A DNA stretch of 64,000 bases from Cerasicoccus sp. TK19100 (GCF_027257155.1 NZ_JAPWDU010000006.1:62001-126000), one strand, 5' to 3'; numbered from the stretch's first letter, positions 1 to 8,940 are shown. Notes: generated from the sequence alone by a model not told the origin. Numbers and translations are program-made.

Positions 1-16
1 GTCGTGAGGGTTTAGC

Positions 17-778
17 GTGCGTGTTATGAAATCCCACGTTGTCTTGTTTGCTTGGTTCTTTGCGGTAACGCTGTCCCACGGGCAGCTGGAGAAATACTTC
101 CCGACGGACGAGGGTGTTGTCTGGGAATATGACGTCACCAAAACGCGCACCTATGTGACGCCGCAGGGCGAACAGCAGGACTCCCTTACCGGCACGACGA
201 CGGAGTCCTACCAGCCTAATGCCTACCCGGAACTTGGCATTGAGGGAGCGCGCATGCTTCAGCAAAATATTTCGCAAAAAAGTCAGCTGTCCGGCGGTGA
301 ATCCCACGACACGCTTAATACGGTCTTTACCGTAGACGGCGGTAAGGTGCTCATGCATGCGCAGTTGCAAGATGGCGCGGAGCTCACGGAGGCAAACAAG
401 ATCACTCCGGCGGCGTTGATGATCGATTTCGACAAGGTTGCTGCTGGTGAGTTATACACTACCAATGTGTCGATGCAGGGCATGAGCATGGAGGTCTCGG
501 TGTCGGACTATGAATACGTCACGCTAGACACAGCGCTGGGTGAGCTCGAAGACGTGCTGCTGGTAAAAACGGTTGGCAGCATCACGGGCGCTATCGAAGC
601 GGCTGGTCAGAAAATGGATATCAGCAATGGCAAGATTACCGAGCAAATCTGGTGGGCACCGGGCGTCGGATTGGTCAAGCAGGAGCAGCACATGGAGATG
701 TCTCTCGGGATGAACGGTCAAGTCGTCGTGACGACGATCGAGGACAAGACAAAGACGCTGAGCGCGATGAAAAAGTGA
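17..778 (+). CDS. hypothetical exported protein
   Basis: A 253-residue protein with an N-terminal hydrophobic segment (about residues 6-20) ending in SHGQ, which reads as a signal peptide. The mature part begins with a YFPTDEGVVWEYD stretch and ends with an IWWAPGVGLVKQE motif, a pattern I associate with uncharacterised secreted bacterial proteins built from one beta-rich domain. No catalytic motif is visible. The GTG at 17 has GAGGG six bases upstream; an ATG at 26 is the alternative start. It converges on the MarC-family gene. Function unknown. Confidence 0.75.
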   Translation: MRVMKSHVVLFAWFFAVTLSHGQLEKYFPTDEGVVWEYDVTKTRTYVTPQGEQQDSLTGTTTESYQPNAYPELGIEGARMLQQNISQKSQLSGGESHDTLNTVFTVDGGKVLMHAQLQDGAELTEANKITPAALMIDFDKVAAGELYTTNVSMQGMSMEVSVSDYEYVTLDTALGELEDVLLVKTVGSITGAIEAAGQKMDISNGKITEQIWWAPGVGLVKQEQHMEMSLGMNGQVVVTTIEDKTKTLSAMKK

Positions 779-784
779 TGGCTT

Positions 785-1435
785 TTAGGGGGCGACGATA
801 TTTCCCAGCAGCCCCGAGTTGCGGATGCCGTTGAAGATAAATTGCACGGAGACCGCCGCGAGCAGTAGGCCCATCAGCCGTTTTGTGATGCGCAGAATCA
901 GCGGGCTGAGCCACTTGCCGCCAATCGCGGCAAAGCGGAATATCGCGTAGCTGGCCCCGGCCACGCTGACAATTGCCAGCCCAAGCATTGCGTATTGCAT
1001 CCAGCCAGCTGCCTTGCTCTGCAACAGCACCGCGGTGGAGATCGAGCCCGGGCCGGAGATCATCGGTATCGCCAGTGGGGTGATCGCAATGTCGTCCTTG
1101 CGCATCCCGGCAGCCTTGTCTTCGGGGGTGATCACGGCAACGGGCGCGGGATCTTTTCCCAGAACCATTTCGATTGAGATAAGTAAAATTAGCAGACCGC
1201 CCGCTGTTTGGAATGCGGCCGAGGTGATGCCCAGCGCATTAAAAAGTAATTGCCCCATGACGGCGAAAAACAGCAGCACGCCGCCCGCCAGCGTGCAGGC
1301 CAGTTTGGCCATGGCAATGCGTTCCTCGGCCGTGTTGTCCGGGGTCATCCCCAGAAACAGCGGCACTGTCGAGATCGGCGAGATAATCACGAAGAGCGAT
1401 ACGAAGGCGAAAAGGAAATATTCTATGGCGGCCAC
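785..1435 (-). CDS. MarC family integral membrane protein (UPF0056)
   Basis: About six hydrophobic segments and the family signatures FVIISPISTVPLFLGMT near the N-terminus and AIPMISGPGSISTAVLL in the middle identify a MarC/UPF0056 inner-membrane protein. Its transported substrate is not established for the family. The frame stays open upstream to 1522, with an ATG at 1468, but the GTG at 1435 gives a start directly before the first membrane segment (AAIEYFLFAF), a typical family length near 216 residues, and room for promoters between this gene and the divergent apaG. The exact start is uncertain. Confidence 0.85.
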   Translation of the reverse strand: MAAIEYFLFAFVSLFVIISPISTVPLFLGMTPDNTAEERIAMAKLACTLAGGVLLFFAVMGQLLFNALGITSAAFQTAGGLLILLISIEMVLGKDPAPVAVITPEDKAAGMRKDDIAITPLAIPMISGPGSISTAVLLQSKAAGWMQYAMLGLAIVSVAGASYAIFRFAAIGGKWLSPLILRITKRLMGLLLAAVSVQFIFNGIRNSGLLGNIVAP

Positions 1436-1536
1436 GTTTACATATAAACACACTGCCTCGCCCGGCATCAAGGGTAAGCCGAAAAACCGTAAGCATGCTG
1501 CATTGCAACTGACCGGAGGCATGCTACAGTAATCTC

Positions 1537-1941
1537 ATGACAGACGCCCATGGGGATAGCCAAGCCGTTGAATTACCTGGCCTGCGCGTGGTGATCGACC
1601 GCGTGGTTTACCAGACGATCGAAGAGCCTAGCGACGGCCGTGAGCACGCATTTATTTACTTCATTACGATTGAAAATCTGTCGGATCGCGCTGTTACCCT
1701 GTTGGGGCGAAAGTGGGTGATTGATCACGCCGATGGCACCAAGCTGGTTGTGGAGGGCGATAAAATCGTCCAGCAAACGCCGCACCTTGCGCCGGGCGAA
1801 AGCTTCTCCTACAACAGCTACCATGTGAGCGATCAGAGCGCCGCCGCCGAGGGTGCCTTCCACGGGCTCGACGAAATGGGCGGGCCGATTTTTACGCGAA
1901 TTCCGCGCTTTGAGATGAACATTCCTCTGGGATTAAATTGA
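1537..1941 (+). CDS. apaG: ApaG domain protein
   Basis: This 134-residue protein is nearly all ApaG domain, a fibronectin-III-like beta sandwich. Diagnostic stretches are YFITIENLSDRAVTLLGRKW and the LAPGESFSYNSYH turn. ApaG proteins were linked genetically to cobalt and magnesium homeostasis in enterobacteria, but the biochemical role is unclear. The stop codon overlaps a TTG start of the following beta-CASP gene, which suggests translational coupling. It is transcribed away from the MarC-family gene. Confidence 0.93.
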   Translation: MTDAHGDSQAVELPGLRVVIDRVVYQTIEEPSDGREHAFIYFITIENLSDRAVTLLGRKWVIDHADGTKLVVEGDKIVQQTPHLAPGESFSYNSYHVSDQSAAAEGAFHGLDEMGGPIFTRIPRFEMNIPLGLN

Positions 1942-3356
1942 GCACAACATCACAGAATCCGCCATCGACTCCGACGGCAAACGGGCCACAATCGGCCCAC
2001 ATGCAATTAACTGATTTAGGCCGGCATCGGCGCATCGGGGCGAACTCCCTGCTCGTGGAGATCGGGCCGTTTCGTGTGTTGATCGACGCCGGGCTGGACC
2101 CCAAAAGCGTTGGCCGCGAATCGACGCCCAATTTCGAGCTGCTTGGTGATGGCCCGCTGGACCTGGTTATCCTGACGCATTGCCACCTGGATCACCTCGG
2201 TTCGCTGCCGATTGTCTGCCGCGAGCACCCCGAGGCGCTCTATGTGTGCAGCCGCGCCTCTCAAATGCTGGCCCAGCGGATGCTGCGCAACTCGGTCAAC
2301 GTGATGAAGCGCCAGCGCGACGAGCTGGGCAACGTAGACCTGCCGCTCTATACTTTTGCTGAAGTCGACGCTGTGGATCACGCCCTGATGGGCCTGACAT
2401 TTGGCCAACCGCGCAGCATCGAGCGTGGTGGCGAGGAGCTGACCTTCACCCTGCACCGCGCCGGCCACATTGCCGGAGCGGCTGGCGTGAGCATGGTCTA
2501 TAAGCATCGCCGGATCTTCTTTACGGGGGATGTGATGTTTGGCGCGCAGGCTACACTGGACGGCGCGGATTTCCCGGTTGAGCCGACGGATACGCTCGTC
2601 ATGGAAACGACCCGTGGTGCCCAGGGGCGTGTTCCCGAGCGCACGCGCCAGAGCGAGGTCGAGAGGCTGGTGGCTACCATTGCCCACACGCTGGACCGCG
2701 CGGGGTGTGTGTTGATCCCGGTATTTGCTCTTGGGCGCATGCAAGAGGTGTTGCAGCTGCTGCACGATGCGCGGCAGCGCGGCGAGCTGCCCGAATGCCC
2801 GATCTTCTGCGCTGGCTTGGGCATGGACATCGTTGACTATTTTGACGCGATTTCGCGCAAGGTCGGTGGGGTGCATTTCCGCCGCTCGGTGCTCAAGGCA
2901 CTCAAGGTTCAGCCGCCACCGCCCTTTAAGCCCGGCAACAGCCCGGGACAGAAGGGGATTTATGTGCTCTCCAGCGGGATGCTGGTGGAGCATACGCCGT
3001 CCTACCACGCGGCTGCCGCCATGCTGGATGACCACGCCAATACGATCTGCTTCGTTGGCTATTGCGATCCGGAAACGCCCGGTGGCGAGCTGCTAGCCAC
3101 CGCCCAGGGAGACAGCTTTTTGTTTTCGGTGATCGACCACGCGGCACCGGTTCGCGCGCACATTGAGCAATTCGACTTGAGTGGGCACGCCGATCGCGAC
3201 GAGTTGTTGCAGTTCGCGCATGCGCTGGACCCGCGGGCCGTGGCGCTGACGCATGGAGACCCCGAGGCGCGCGCCTGGTTTTTTGACGAGTTGATGGATT
3301 TTAACCCAAAATTACAAATTCATGACCTCATGCCCAATGAGGCAGTGCCGGTGTGA
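1938..3356 (+). CDS. beta-CASP metallo-beta-lactamase-fold nuclease
   Basis: The HCHLDHLG motif (about residues 80-87) is the HxHxDH zinc signature of metallo-beta-lactamase hydrolases. Later motifs (FFTGDVMFG, LVMETTRG, VLIPVFALGRMQE, LSGHADRDEL, ALTHGDPEA) match the beta-CASP subfamily of RNA-processing nucleases related to CPSF-73. The likely role is RNA cleavage or decay in the cytoplasm. The TTG at 1938 overlaps the apaG stop; an ATG at 2001 begins MQLTDLGRH, where many homologues begin, so the first 21 residues may not be translated. A 339-residue antisense frame is a composition shadow. Confidence 0.9.
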   Translation: MSTTSQNPPSTPTANGPQSAHMQLTDLGRHRRIGANSLLVEIGPFRVLIDAGLDPKSVGRESTPNFELLGDGPLDLVILTHCHLDHLGSLPIVCREHPEALYVCSRASQMLAQRMLRNSVNVMKRQRDELGNVDLPLYTFAEVDAVDHALMGLTFGQPRSIERGGEELTFTLHRAGHIAGAAGVSMVYKHRRIFFTGDVMFGAQATLDGADFPVEPTDTLVMETTRGAQGRVPERTRQSEVERLVATIAHTLDRAGCVLIPVFALGRMQEVLQLLHDARQRGELPECPIFCAGLGMDIVDYFDAISRKVGGVHFRRSVLKALKVQPPPPFKPGNSPGQKGIYVLSSGMLVEHTPSYHAAAAMLDDHANTICFVGYCDPETPGGELLATAQGDSFLFSVIDHAAPVRAHIEQFDLSGHADRDELLQFAHALDPRAVALTHGDPEARAWFFDELMDFNPKLQIHDLMPNEAVPV

Positions 3357-3375
3357 ATTTAATTGGAATAAAAGT

Positions 3376-3403
3376 TTGAACCAAGGGTTAGTCTCTATAT
3401 TTT
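3376..3403 (+). promoter_or_regulatory. candidate promoter of the small exported-protein gene
   Basis: TTGAAC at 3376-3381 and TATTTT at 3398-3403 are separated by 16 bases, a sigma70-like arrangement. Transcription would begin near 3410, so the ATG at 3445 fits better than the ATG at 3418. Assigned by eye only. Confidence 0.45.
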
Positions 3404-3444
3404 GATCCATACTGGGTATGGGTATCAAAATTGGCAGTCGAATA

Positions 3445-4035
3445 ATGCGTAAGTCCATGATGGCGATGGTCGTGGCGTCGTTTGCGGTCGTTTCGGCTTA
3501 CGCGGTCAATCTGCCACTGGCGTTCTTCTTCGACGATCCGGAAGATGATCGTCAGGATGCCATCGAAGAAGCCGGCTCCTGGTCTCCCTCGGACATGGCG
3601 TCCATCGACCGTCCGACTTTCTCTTTAAAATACCCGAAAAATTGGGTTATTGCCACGCATCAGCCCGATTACGATCCCGACCGCCTTTTCACGATCGAGA
3701 CTGATGGCTCCAGCCACATTAACATCGAAATTTTCCAGGCCTCGCCGGGTATGGACGTTGAAAAGACGATGGAAGATGTCCTGCAGGCGCTTGATGGCCC
3801 AGCGGTTAATACCTATTCCTACGGAGACTTCGACACCTGGGGCCCATACTCGGGCGTTGGTAAGCACTTGAAGGGCAAGATCATGAACATCCTGCCGGGT
3901 GGCTGTCGTGTGTTCGCTGCGGTCGTTCCCGGCACGAATAGGGGGATTCTGATCACTGAGTTTTACATGTCTGATGATTTGCCCAGTGCGATGCCCGGCT
4001 TTGAACTCATCAGCCAGACCCTCACGTTTAAGTGA
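3445..4035 (+). CDS. hypothetical exported protein
   Basis: The protein starts MRKSMMAMVVASFAVVSAYA, a textbook signal peptide with cleavage after AYA. The mature domain of about 175 residues contains FSLKYPKNWVI and ends GFELISQTLTF, resembling small secreted domains of the PsbP/Mog1-like type. That similarity is only a guess. An in-frame ATG at 3418 would add nine residues. The TGA stop shares its last base with the left arm of a heptamer inverted repeat. Confidence 0.75.
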   Translation: MRKSMMAMVVASFAVVSAYAVNLPLAFFFDDPEDDRQDAIEEAGSWSPSDMASIDRPTFSLKYPKNWVIATHQPDYDPDRLFTIETDGSSHINIEIFQASPGMDVEKTMEDVLQALDGPAVNTYSYGDFDTWGPYSGVGKHLKGKIMNILPGGCRVFAAVVPGTNRGILITEFYMSDDLPSAMPGFELISQTLTFK

Positions 4036-4180
4036 GGAAAAAGGAAAAAGATTAAAGGAAAAAGGTGCCTCTTGTCGTTGGCCAATTTTTCATCCATCGC
4101 AAGCAGCGTGAGATCAATCGCGTAGAGCACAGCTCATGGCGAATTATGACCTTTTTCCTTTAATCTTTTTCCTTTTTCCT
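4035..4180. repeat. heptamer hairpin element, AAAAAGG type
   Basis: Perfect 32-base inverted repeat: left arm 4035-4066, right arm 4149-4180. Each arm is a tandem heptamer array (GGAAAAA, GGAAAAA, GATTAAA, GGAAAAA). It lies between convergent genes. The left arm shares the last base of one stop codon; the right arm covers the last codons and stop of the other gene, encoding its KKEKD tail. The 82-base loop shows no gene. Confidence 0.92.
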
Positions 4181-5005
4181 ACCAATATCCAGCTTTGCCG
4201 CTGCCTCGACAAAGGCGGTGGAGCCCGCCGCGAAGCGCAGCTTCGGCTGATCGACTTTGAAATCCGTCATCGGAAACGCCGGCTCATCGAACCAATGAAA
4301 ATCGCCGCCCGCACCCTTGATCAGTGCATAAGCCGCGGCAATGTCCCAGACTTTGACGCGTGTATCCAGGCAGCCATCGAGCTTACCCAGCGCGGTATAG
4401 GTCAGCGCCAGGGTGCTGCTGCCAAACGAGCGCACCCGGTAATTTTCCAGCCACTCGCGCAGGGCAGTGGTTTCCGCTGGCTTCATGGGAAAGTGCAGGG
4501 CGAGGATACTGTGTTTGTCCAGCGGGCTCGTTTTCGCACTTGCTTTGGTGGAACCATCGATGACGCCAAACTCTGGCCCGCCTTCCACGAGTTTGCCACG
4601 GGCGAGGTCGTAAACGAAGCCGTAAATTGGTTCGCCGCGACGCAGCAGCGCCAGTGAAATCGCGCACATCGGCACGCCGAAAAAGTAATTGTTGGTCCCG
4701 TCGATGGGATCAAGCACCCAGCAGAACTCAGCCTCCAGCGCGAGCAGCTCATCTTCCGGGCTCGATTCCTCACTGCAGAAATCGTCCTGGGGAAAGGTTC
4801 CCCGTAGCTCGGCGAAGAGTTTTTCCGAGATCGCAAAGTCGGCGAAGGTCACGCGGGTCTCGTCGGCCTTCCAATCGCTGGCGACCACGCCGAACTGACG
4901 GCGAAAGAAATCCACCTGTTGCTGGACGGCGACGCGGCCCGCATTGATGCGGTGACGAACGCTGGTCTGCGGATCGCGCCGTAATTTGGTGGAAAGTTTG
5001 CCCAT
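4160..5005 (-). CDS. inositol monophosphatase family protein
   Basis: The metal-binding signature WVLDPIDGTNNYFFG (about residues 92-106), the upstream SEES acidic pair, and the C-terminal VWDIAAAYALIKGAGG identify the Mg-dependent inositol monophosphatase/FBPase superfamily. The substrate could be inositol phosphate, 3'-phosphoadenosine phosphate or histidinol phosphate and cannot be assigned. The ATG at 5005 overlaps the lysA stop, so the two are translationally coupled. The last residues (RKKEKD) are encoded by a heptamer repeat arm, so the natural C-terminus was probably replaced. Confidence 0.92.
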   Translation of the reverse strand: MGKLSTKLRRDPQTSVRHRINAGRVAVQQQVDFFRRQFGVVASDWKADETRVTFADFAISEKLFAELRGTFPQDDFCSEESSPEDELLALEAEFCWVLDPIDGTNNYFFGVPMCAISLALLRRGEPIYGFVYDLARGKLVEGGPEFGVIDGSTKASAKTSPLDKHSILALHFPMKPAETTALREWLENYRVRSFGSSTLALTYTALGKLDGCLDTRVKVWDIAAAYALIKGAGGDFHWFDEPAFPMTDFKVDQPKLRFAAGSTAFVEAAAKLDIGRKKEKD

Positions 5006-6264
5006 CAACTATCGCAGACTTCGTTTTGCAGGATCTGTTCCAAAGTCTGGCGACGGCGAATCAGGCGCAGGCTTCCATCCTTTTCCAGCAGGGCCTCGGC
5101 GGCCTCGGGGAAGCTGTTGTAGTTCTTCGCACTCATGGAGGAGCAATAGGCACCGGCTCCTTCGATTACGATCAAATCACCCACGGCGGCCTTGGCCAAC
5201 TCGCGCGGTTGCAGTGACTCCGGGTCGTCCGCGCCGACGGTCAACACGTCGCCGGATTCACAGCAGTGGCCAACGACGAGGTATTCGGCGGTTTCGCCCG
5301 TGTCTTGCTCGGGCACGACGACGATCGGGTGCTGCGCGGCATAGAGCGATGGGCGGAGAATCTCCGTCATCCCGCCATCGAGCTTGAGAAATTCGCGGCC
5401 ATCGGGCCCGCCGGTCGAGACAACGTCCTGCACCGAGCAAATCAGCGAGCAGGCATTGGCGAGCAGGAAGGTGCCCGGTTCGATCTCCAGCTTGATCTCG
5501 CGTCCGGTCTCAGCGGCCAGCTTGGCAAAGGCTTCCTTAACGGGTTGGCCGACCACTTGCAGGTCGGTCGACTTCTCATGCGCCATGCGGCCGACCTTGT
5601 AGCCGCCGCCGAGATTGAGCGTCTTTACATCGCCAAAACGGCGCACGAGGTCGAGGCTCAGGTGGCTGACGCGCTCCCAGACGGCGGGGTCGCTGCCCGA
5701 GCCGATGTGCGTATGAATGCGCTCGATAGTCAGGCGGTGCTTGGCCGCGATGGCCTCCACTTGGTCAGCCCATTCGTGCCAGATGCCGAAGCTGGAGTGC
5801 GGGCCGCCGACGTTGGTCTTGCCGGTGCCGCCGGAGCCGAGGCCCGGGTTGAAGCGCACGCCGCAGCTTTGCCCGGGGAAGAGTTCGCCGAAGCGCTCGA
5901 GCTGAGCCAGCGAGCAGGCGTTAAACTTGATGCCAGCCTCATGTAGCTCGGCAAAGTCGTCGGGCATTTGCTGGGTGCTCAGGGAAATGTTGCCAGCGGG
6001 CACACCAGCCTTGATCGCGCGGCGGACTTCCCAGCCGGACGAAGCGTCGATGTGGAGGCCCAGCGTAGTGAATAGCTTGAGAATGGCGGCGTTGGGCGCG
6101 GCCTTCATGGCGTAGCGAACCGTCAACCCAAAGGCATTGGGAAAGGCGAGCGCGCGCTGCGCCTGTGTCTCCAGCGCTTCGGCGGAGTAAACGTACAAGG
6201 GGGATCCGTGAGCGGCGCGGGCATCGCGTGCTTGTTGGGCGGTAAGGTTGCGCAAGGTTTCCAT
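5005..6264 (-). CDS. lysA: diaminopimelate decarboxylase
   Basis: Fold-type III PLP decarboxylase making L-lysine from meso-diaminopimelate. Visible motifs: the PLP lysine in RYAMKA (Lys54 from this start), HTHIGSGSD, the phosphate-binding LNLGGGY, the EPGTFLLAN strand, the active-site CESGD, and the C-terminal [16 protein letters not shown]. Length (419 residues) is normal. The ATG at 6264 is preferred to an upstream TTG at 6285. Its stop overlaps the IMPase start. No lysine riboswitch was recognised upstream. Confidence 0.95.
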   Translation of the reverse strand: METLRNLTAQQARDARAAHGSPLYVYSAEALETQAQRALAFPNAFGLTVRYAMKAAPNAAILKLFTTLGLHIDASSGWEVRRAIKAGVPAGNISLSTQQMPDDFAELHEAGIKFNACSLAQLERFGELFPGQSCGVRFNPGLGSGGTGKTNVGGPHSSFGIWHEWADQVEAIAAKHRLTIERIHTHIGSGSDPAVWERVSHLSLDLVRRFGDVKTLNLGGGYKVGRMAHEKSTDLQVVGQPVKEAFAKLAAETGREIKLEIEPGTFLLANACSLICSVQDVVSTGGPDGREFLKLDGGMTEILRPSLYAAQHPIVVVPEQDTGETAEYLVVGHCCESGDVLTVGADDPESLQPRELAKAAVGDLIVIEGAGAYCSSMSAKNYNSFPEAAEALLEKDGSLRLIRRRQTLEQILQNEVCDS

Positions 6265-6285
6265 GACGAAAAAGCTAACCAACAA

Positions 6286-6635
6286 GAACTATTTTCGCGG
6301 GCTTTTCCAGCTTGTTTTGGTCTTTGCGGATTTGCTGTGGATGCGTTGGGGGGTGGCGGTTTGGGCTTTTGGGGCATTTTTTGCCAGGTTATCGACGGGG
6401 TGTGGGTGAGCTGTAATAATTTTTACCAGTTTTTTCGAAGTGTATAAATAGCTGGTTTTAAAGGAATTACTGAGAGGCTTGGTGTCACTTACGTAACCGG
6501 ATCGGGGGCTGTTTCGGTTGTCGCTTGTGGTGTATTCTTAGCGCGACTAAGTTGTGAGCCCTATATTATACCAGCCTTATTTAGCCCTAACCGGCTTATT
6601 ATGGATATCATAACTATCATCAAACTGTTCCTCAC
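6286..6635. other. intergenic region between lysA and first pseudopilin
   Basis: About 350 bases without a convincing gene. It must hold the divergent promoters of lysA and the first pseudopilin. An AT-rich block with TATATTATA lies near 6562-6572. Short frames here lack family resemblance. I saw no RNA gene or repeat array. Confidence 0.5.
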
Positions 6636-7166
6636 ATGTGTATCAAAAATCAAGCCGGTGCTCAGCGCAGCGCCGAGGCTAGCTTACCCCATGCGCTAAC
6701 CGATCATGTGTGCCCTGCACCAAAGCGGGGCTTCACGCTGGTCGAGATCATGATTGTGATCGTTATTGTCGGTCTGCTGGCTACTATCGCCATGCCGGCC
6801 TTTCAACGCGCCCGCATGCTCACCCAAAATACGCGATTGGCCAATGACCTGCGCCAGTTCAGCGGCGCTTTCGAGAGCTATAGCCTCGAATTTGGCGCTT
6901 GGCCAGCTGACGTCAACGAGGGCGTTTTGCCCCCCGGGATGGAAGGCTACATTACCGATGGCAAGTTCACCGAACGCACCGTTTACGGCGGTAACTATGA
7001 CTGGGAGGGCCCGGACGCGCACCCATACGCTGGCGTCAGTATCCGCAGCTCCAATCTGGAGGATCTGCAAGCGATCGGGATCGACGAGATCCTGGACAAT
7101 GGCGATCTGGGCAGCGGTCGTTTCCGCAGCACCGGGGATTCCTACGTGCTTATTCTAGAAGAATAG
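6636..7166 (+). CDS. type II secretion GspG-like pseudopilin
   Basis: The type III signal KRG|FTLVEIMIVIVIVGLLA has Glu at mature position +5 and a following hydrophobic helix, so the product is an inner-membrane pseudopilin cleaved by a prepilin peptidase. The mature protein is about 145 residues. The ATG at 6636 implies an unusually long 32-residue leader; an in-frame GTG at 6708 would give a more usual leader of nine residues. It is paralogous to the next gene, sharing TQNTRLANDLR and GAWP motifs. No other secretion genes are nearby. Confidence 0.88.
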   Translation: MCIKNQAGAQRSAEASLPHALTDHVCPAPKRGFTLVEIMIVIVIVGLLATIAMPAFQRARMLTQNTRLANDLRQFSGAFESYSLEFGAWPADVNEGVLPPGMEGYITDGKFTERTVYGGNYDWEGPDAHPYAGVSIRSSNLEDLQAIGIDEILDNGDLGSGRFRSTGDSYVLILEE

Positions 7167-7189
7167 CGGACGACTACATCGAAGACTTC

Positions 7190-7224
7190 ACGCGGGCGGC
7201 TTGATGGTCGCCCGTGTTTTATTT
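7190..7224 (+). terminator. candidate intrinsic terminator between the pseudopilin genes
   Basis: A GC-rich hairpin (CACGCGGGCG pairing with CGCCCGTG across an 8-10 base loop) is followed by TTTTATTT. It suggests the two pseudopilin genes are separate transcription units. Confidence 0.6.
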
Positions 7225-7291
7225 ACCCGGTTGATAAACAGCTTGTGAGCTGGGCCAGACGGCTCTATTATTTTCGACACTACTGCAAGCC

Positions 7292-7765
7292 ATGAAAAAC
7301 TCGACAGCTGCATCTGAGCGCCGTGCCGCCTTTACTCTGGTGGAGATAATGACCGTTATTGTGATTATTGGTCTGCTGGCGATCATGGGCATGCCGGCGT
7401 TCCAAAAGGCGCGCATTACTGCGCAAAATACCCGCCTCGCCAATGACTTGCGGGTGTTCGCTGGTGCCTTCGATAACTACTCGGCCGAGCATGGGGCTTG
7501 GCCGCCCGACTATGCCGCTGGCGTGGTCCCGACAGAAATGCAGGGCTACCTCGACCCAAGTGAGTTTACGATCCGAACCGTGGTCGGCGGTCGCTACGAT
7601 TGGAATTATAATAACGGCACCTACCAGGCCGGTATCGCGATTACGGGCTCTCATATGGATGAAGAGCAGGCGACCGAGGTGGACGAGATGCTCGACGATG
7701 GTAACCTGAGCACCGGCAAATTCCAAATGGACGGCGCGAACTATGTTTACATCCTCGAGCCCTAG
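7292..7765 (+). CDS. type II secretion GspG-like pseudopilin (tandem paralogue)
   Basis: A 157-residue pseudopilin whose signal reads RRAA|FTLVEIMTVIVIIGLLA. The residue before the cleavage site is Ala where Gly is usual. The body matches the upstream gene (AQNTRLANDLRVFAGAFDNYS, GAWPPDY, GGRYDWN, NYVYILEP), so the pair arose by duplication. It may be part of the trans-periplasmic pseudopilus or a minor surface pilin; the window has no ATPase or secretin to decide. Start at the ATG after an ACTACTGCAAGCC stretch. Confidence 0.88.
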   Translation: MKNSTAASERRAAFTLVEIMTVIVIIGLLAIMGMPAFQKARITAQNTRLANDLRVFAGAFDNYSAEHGAWPPDYAAGVVPTEMQGYLDPSEFTIRTVVGGRYDWNYNNGTYQAGIAITGSHMDEEQATEVDEMLDDGNLSTGKFQMDGANYVYILEP

Positions 7766-7789
7766 GGGGTGGCTTTTTCTAGCGGGGCC

Positions 7790-8040
7790 TTAGCAACTGA
7801 CGTCTTTGCCCTCGCTGCCAAAGTGCTTGAGGCGGTCTTCTATCGGTGTCGCAGATTTGCCAATCGCGCCGCTTGAAGTGGATGACCGGCCCTTGCTGAT
7901 GCCCTTGTGGTTGCGGTGCATGCAGCCGTTGGCTACGGTGGCTTCACCGAGTGCGATCCACACGCCAACGACGCGATCGTTGAGCGGAAAGTCGAAGTAG
8001 GCTTTGTCCTGATGCCAGGGCTTTTCGCGGCCCAGTTGCG
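7790..8040 (-). pseudogene. phytanoyl-CoA dioxygenase (PhyH) fragment, frameshifted
   Basis: Reading the minus strand from about 8038 gives a PhyH-type core: PWHQDKAYF with the HxD iron ligands, then VVGVWIALGEATVANGCMH. After that the expected continuation, GPVIHFKRRDWQICDTD, appears only in another frame, so a frameshift lies near 7907-7925. The first frame then runs to a TAA at 7790. The N-terminal half and the distal iron-binding His region are missing. It abuts the stop of the next gene, pointing to deletion and decay. Iron/2-oxoglutarate oxygenase ancestry is clear; a working product is unlikely. Confidence 0.8.
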
Positions 8041-8050
8041 GCGGCGTTGA

Positions 8051-8851
8051 TCACTGCGGGTTATTGCGGGTGATAACGATCGGGTTGCTCGGGTAGGGAT
8101 TGCAGTAGCGTGAACCGACGCTGCTGTAGTTGACGCTGAAATTGCCCGAACTGTAGCTGGCCGACAGGCCTGGTTGCTTCGGCTGGGCTTGTGGCGGGCA
8201 GTACGCGCCGCCATTGCCGATGACCACCACCGTGCGTGGCTGCGGATAATAATACGCCGGGTAGGTGTAAGTATAACGCTGAAAATTGGATGCCTGCTCT
8301 TCGGCGGCCGCAGCGCGTTGCTCGGCGGCGGCGACCCGGCGCTCCAGTGCGGCCAAGCGCTGCTCTTCGCGGCGCTGCTTGATCTCGGCGGCGCGGGCTT
8401 CGGCGAGGGCGAGGGTGGCGTCATATTCTGCCACGATATCCGCCTCCGGGTGGTCCTTGCGCAGTTGGTTCCAGTGTCCCATGATCGCCTTGACGTCGTT
8501 TTCGGTGATCGGCGTGGACTCTAGCTCCAGGTAATCCAGCCACATGCGGCCATGGTCGAGGCGCTCGGCAAGGTCCTCCGCCCGGCGCTCAGCCCAGTAG
8601 GCGGCCATGTTTTCCTTGGCCTCGGCATCACGCTTTAGCTGGGCGGTTGATTTTAAATTAACCACGGTCACGACTCCGTCCACGAGGGTGATGTCGCCGG
8701 CGTCAAACATCAGGCGCTGGCGGTCCCCCAGGTCGAGCTGGCCAATGGGAAACCCCAGTTCCTCGATGACGGCGGCGCGGGTGTCACCGACTTCCACCGC
8801 TTGAGCGGCGCTACCGAGTAGGGCTAGAGCCATGATCGCTAAAGAACGCAT
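8051..8851 (-). CDS. hypothetical exported coiled-coil protein
   Basis: A 266-residue protein with signal peptide MRSLAIMALALLGSAAQA. Residues 19-70 form a small domain (GDTRAAVIEELGFPIG) like outer-membrane assembly or SmpA-type repeats. Residues about 145-190 form a charged Ala/Glu/Arg heptad coiled coil. The C-terminal 75 residues are low complexity, rich in Tyr, Pro, Asn and Ser. A periplasmic or envelope scaffold seems plausible but no family is recognised. It is divergent from the RadC-family gene. Confidence 0.75.
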   Translation of the reverse strand: MRSLAIMALALLGSAAQAVEVGDTRAAVIEELGFPIGQLDLGDRQRLMFDAGDITLVDGVVTVVNLKSTAQLKRDAEAKENMAAYWAERRAEDLAERLDHGRMWLDYLELESTPITENDVKAIMGHWNQLRKDHPEADIVAEYDATLALAEARAAEIKQRREEQRLAALERRVAAAEQRAAAAEEQASNFQRYTYTYPAYYYPQPRTVVVIGNGGAYCPPQAQPKQPGLSASYSSGNFSVNYSSVGSRYCNPYPSNPIVITRNNPQ

Positions 8852-8940
8852 AATGAAATAATCTAGCAGATTTGGCTAATTTTGCAATTACCGATATTGG
8901 CGCTTGTCCAGCGGCGCAGGCTCGGCAAAAGTCCGCCGCG

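Noticed and set aside
6286-6635. Lysine riboswitch upstream of lysA
   Set aside because: No conserved riboswitch core or five-helix pattern could be traced.
7806-8000. 64-codon plus-strand frame
   Set aside because: Complement of the PhyH remnant.
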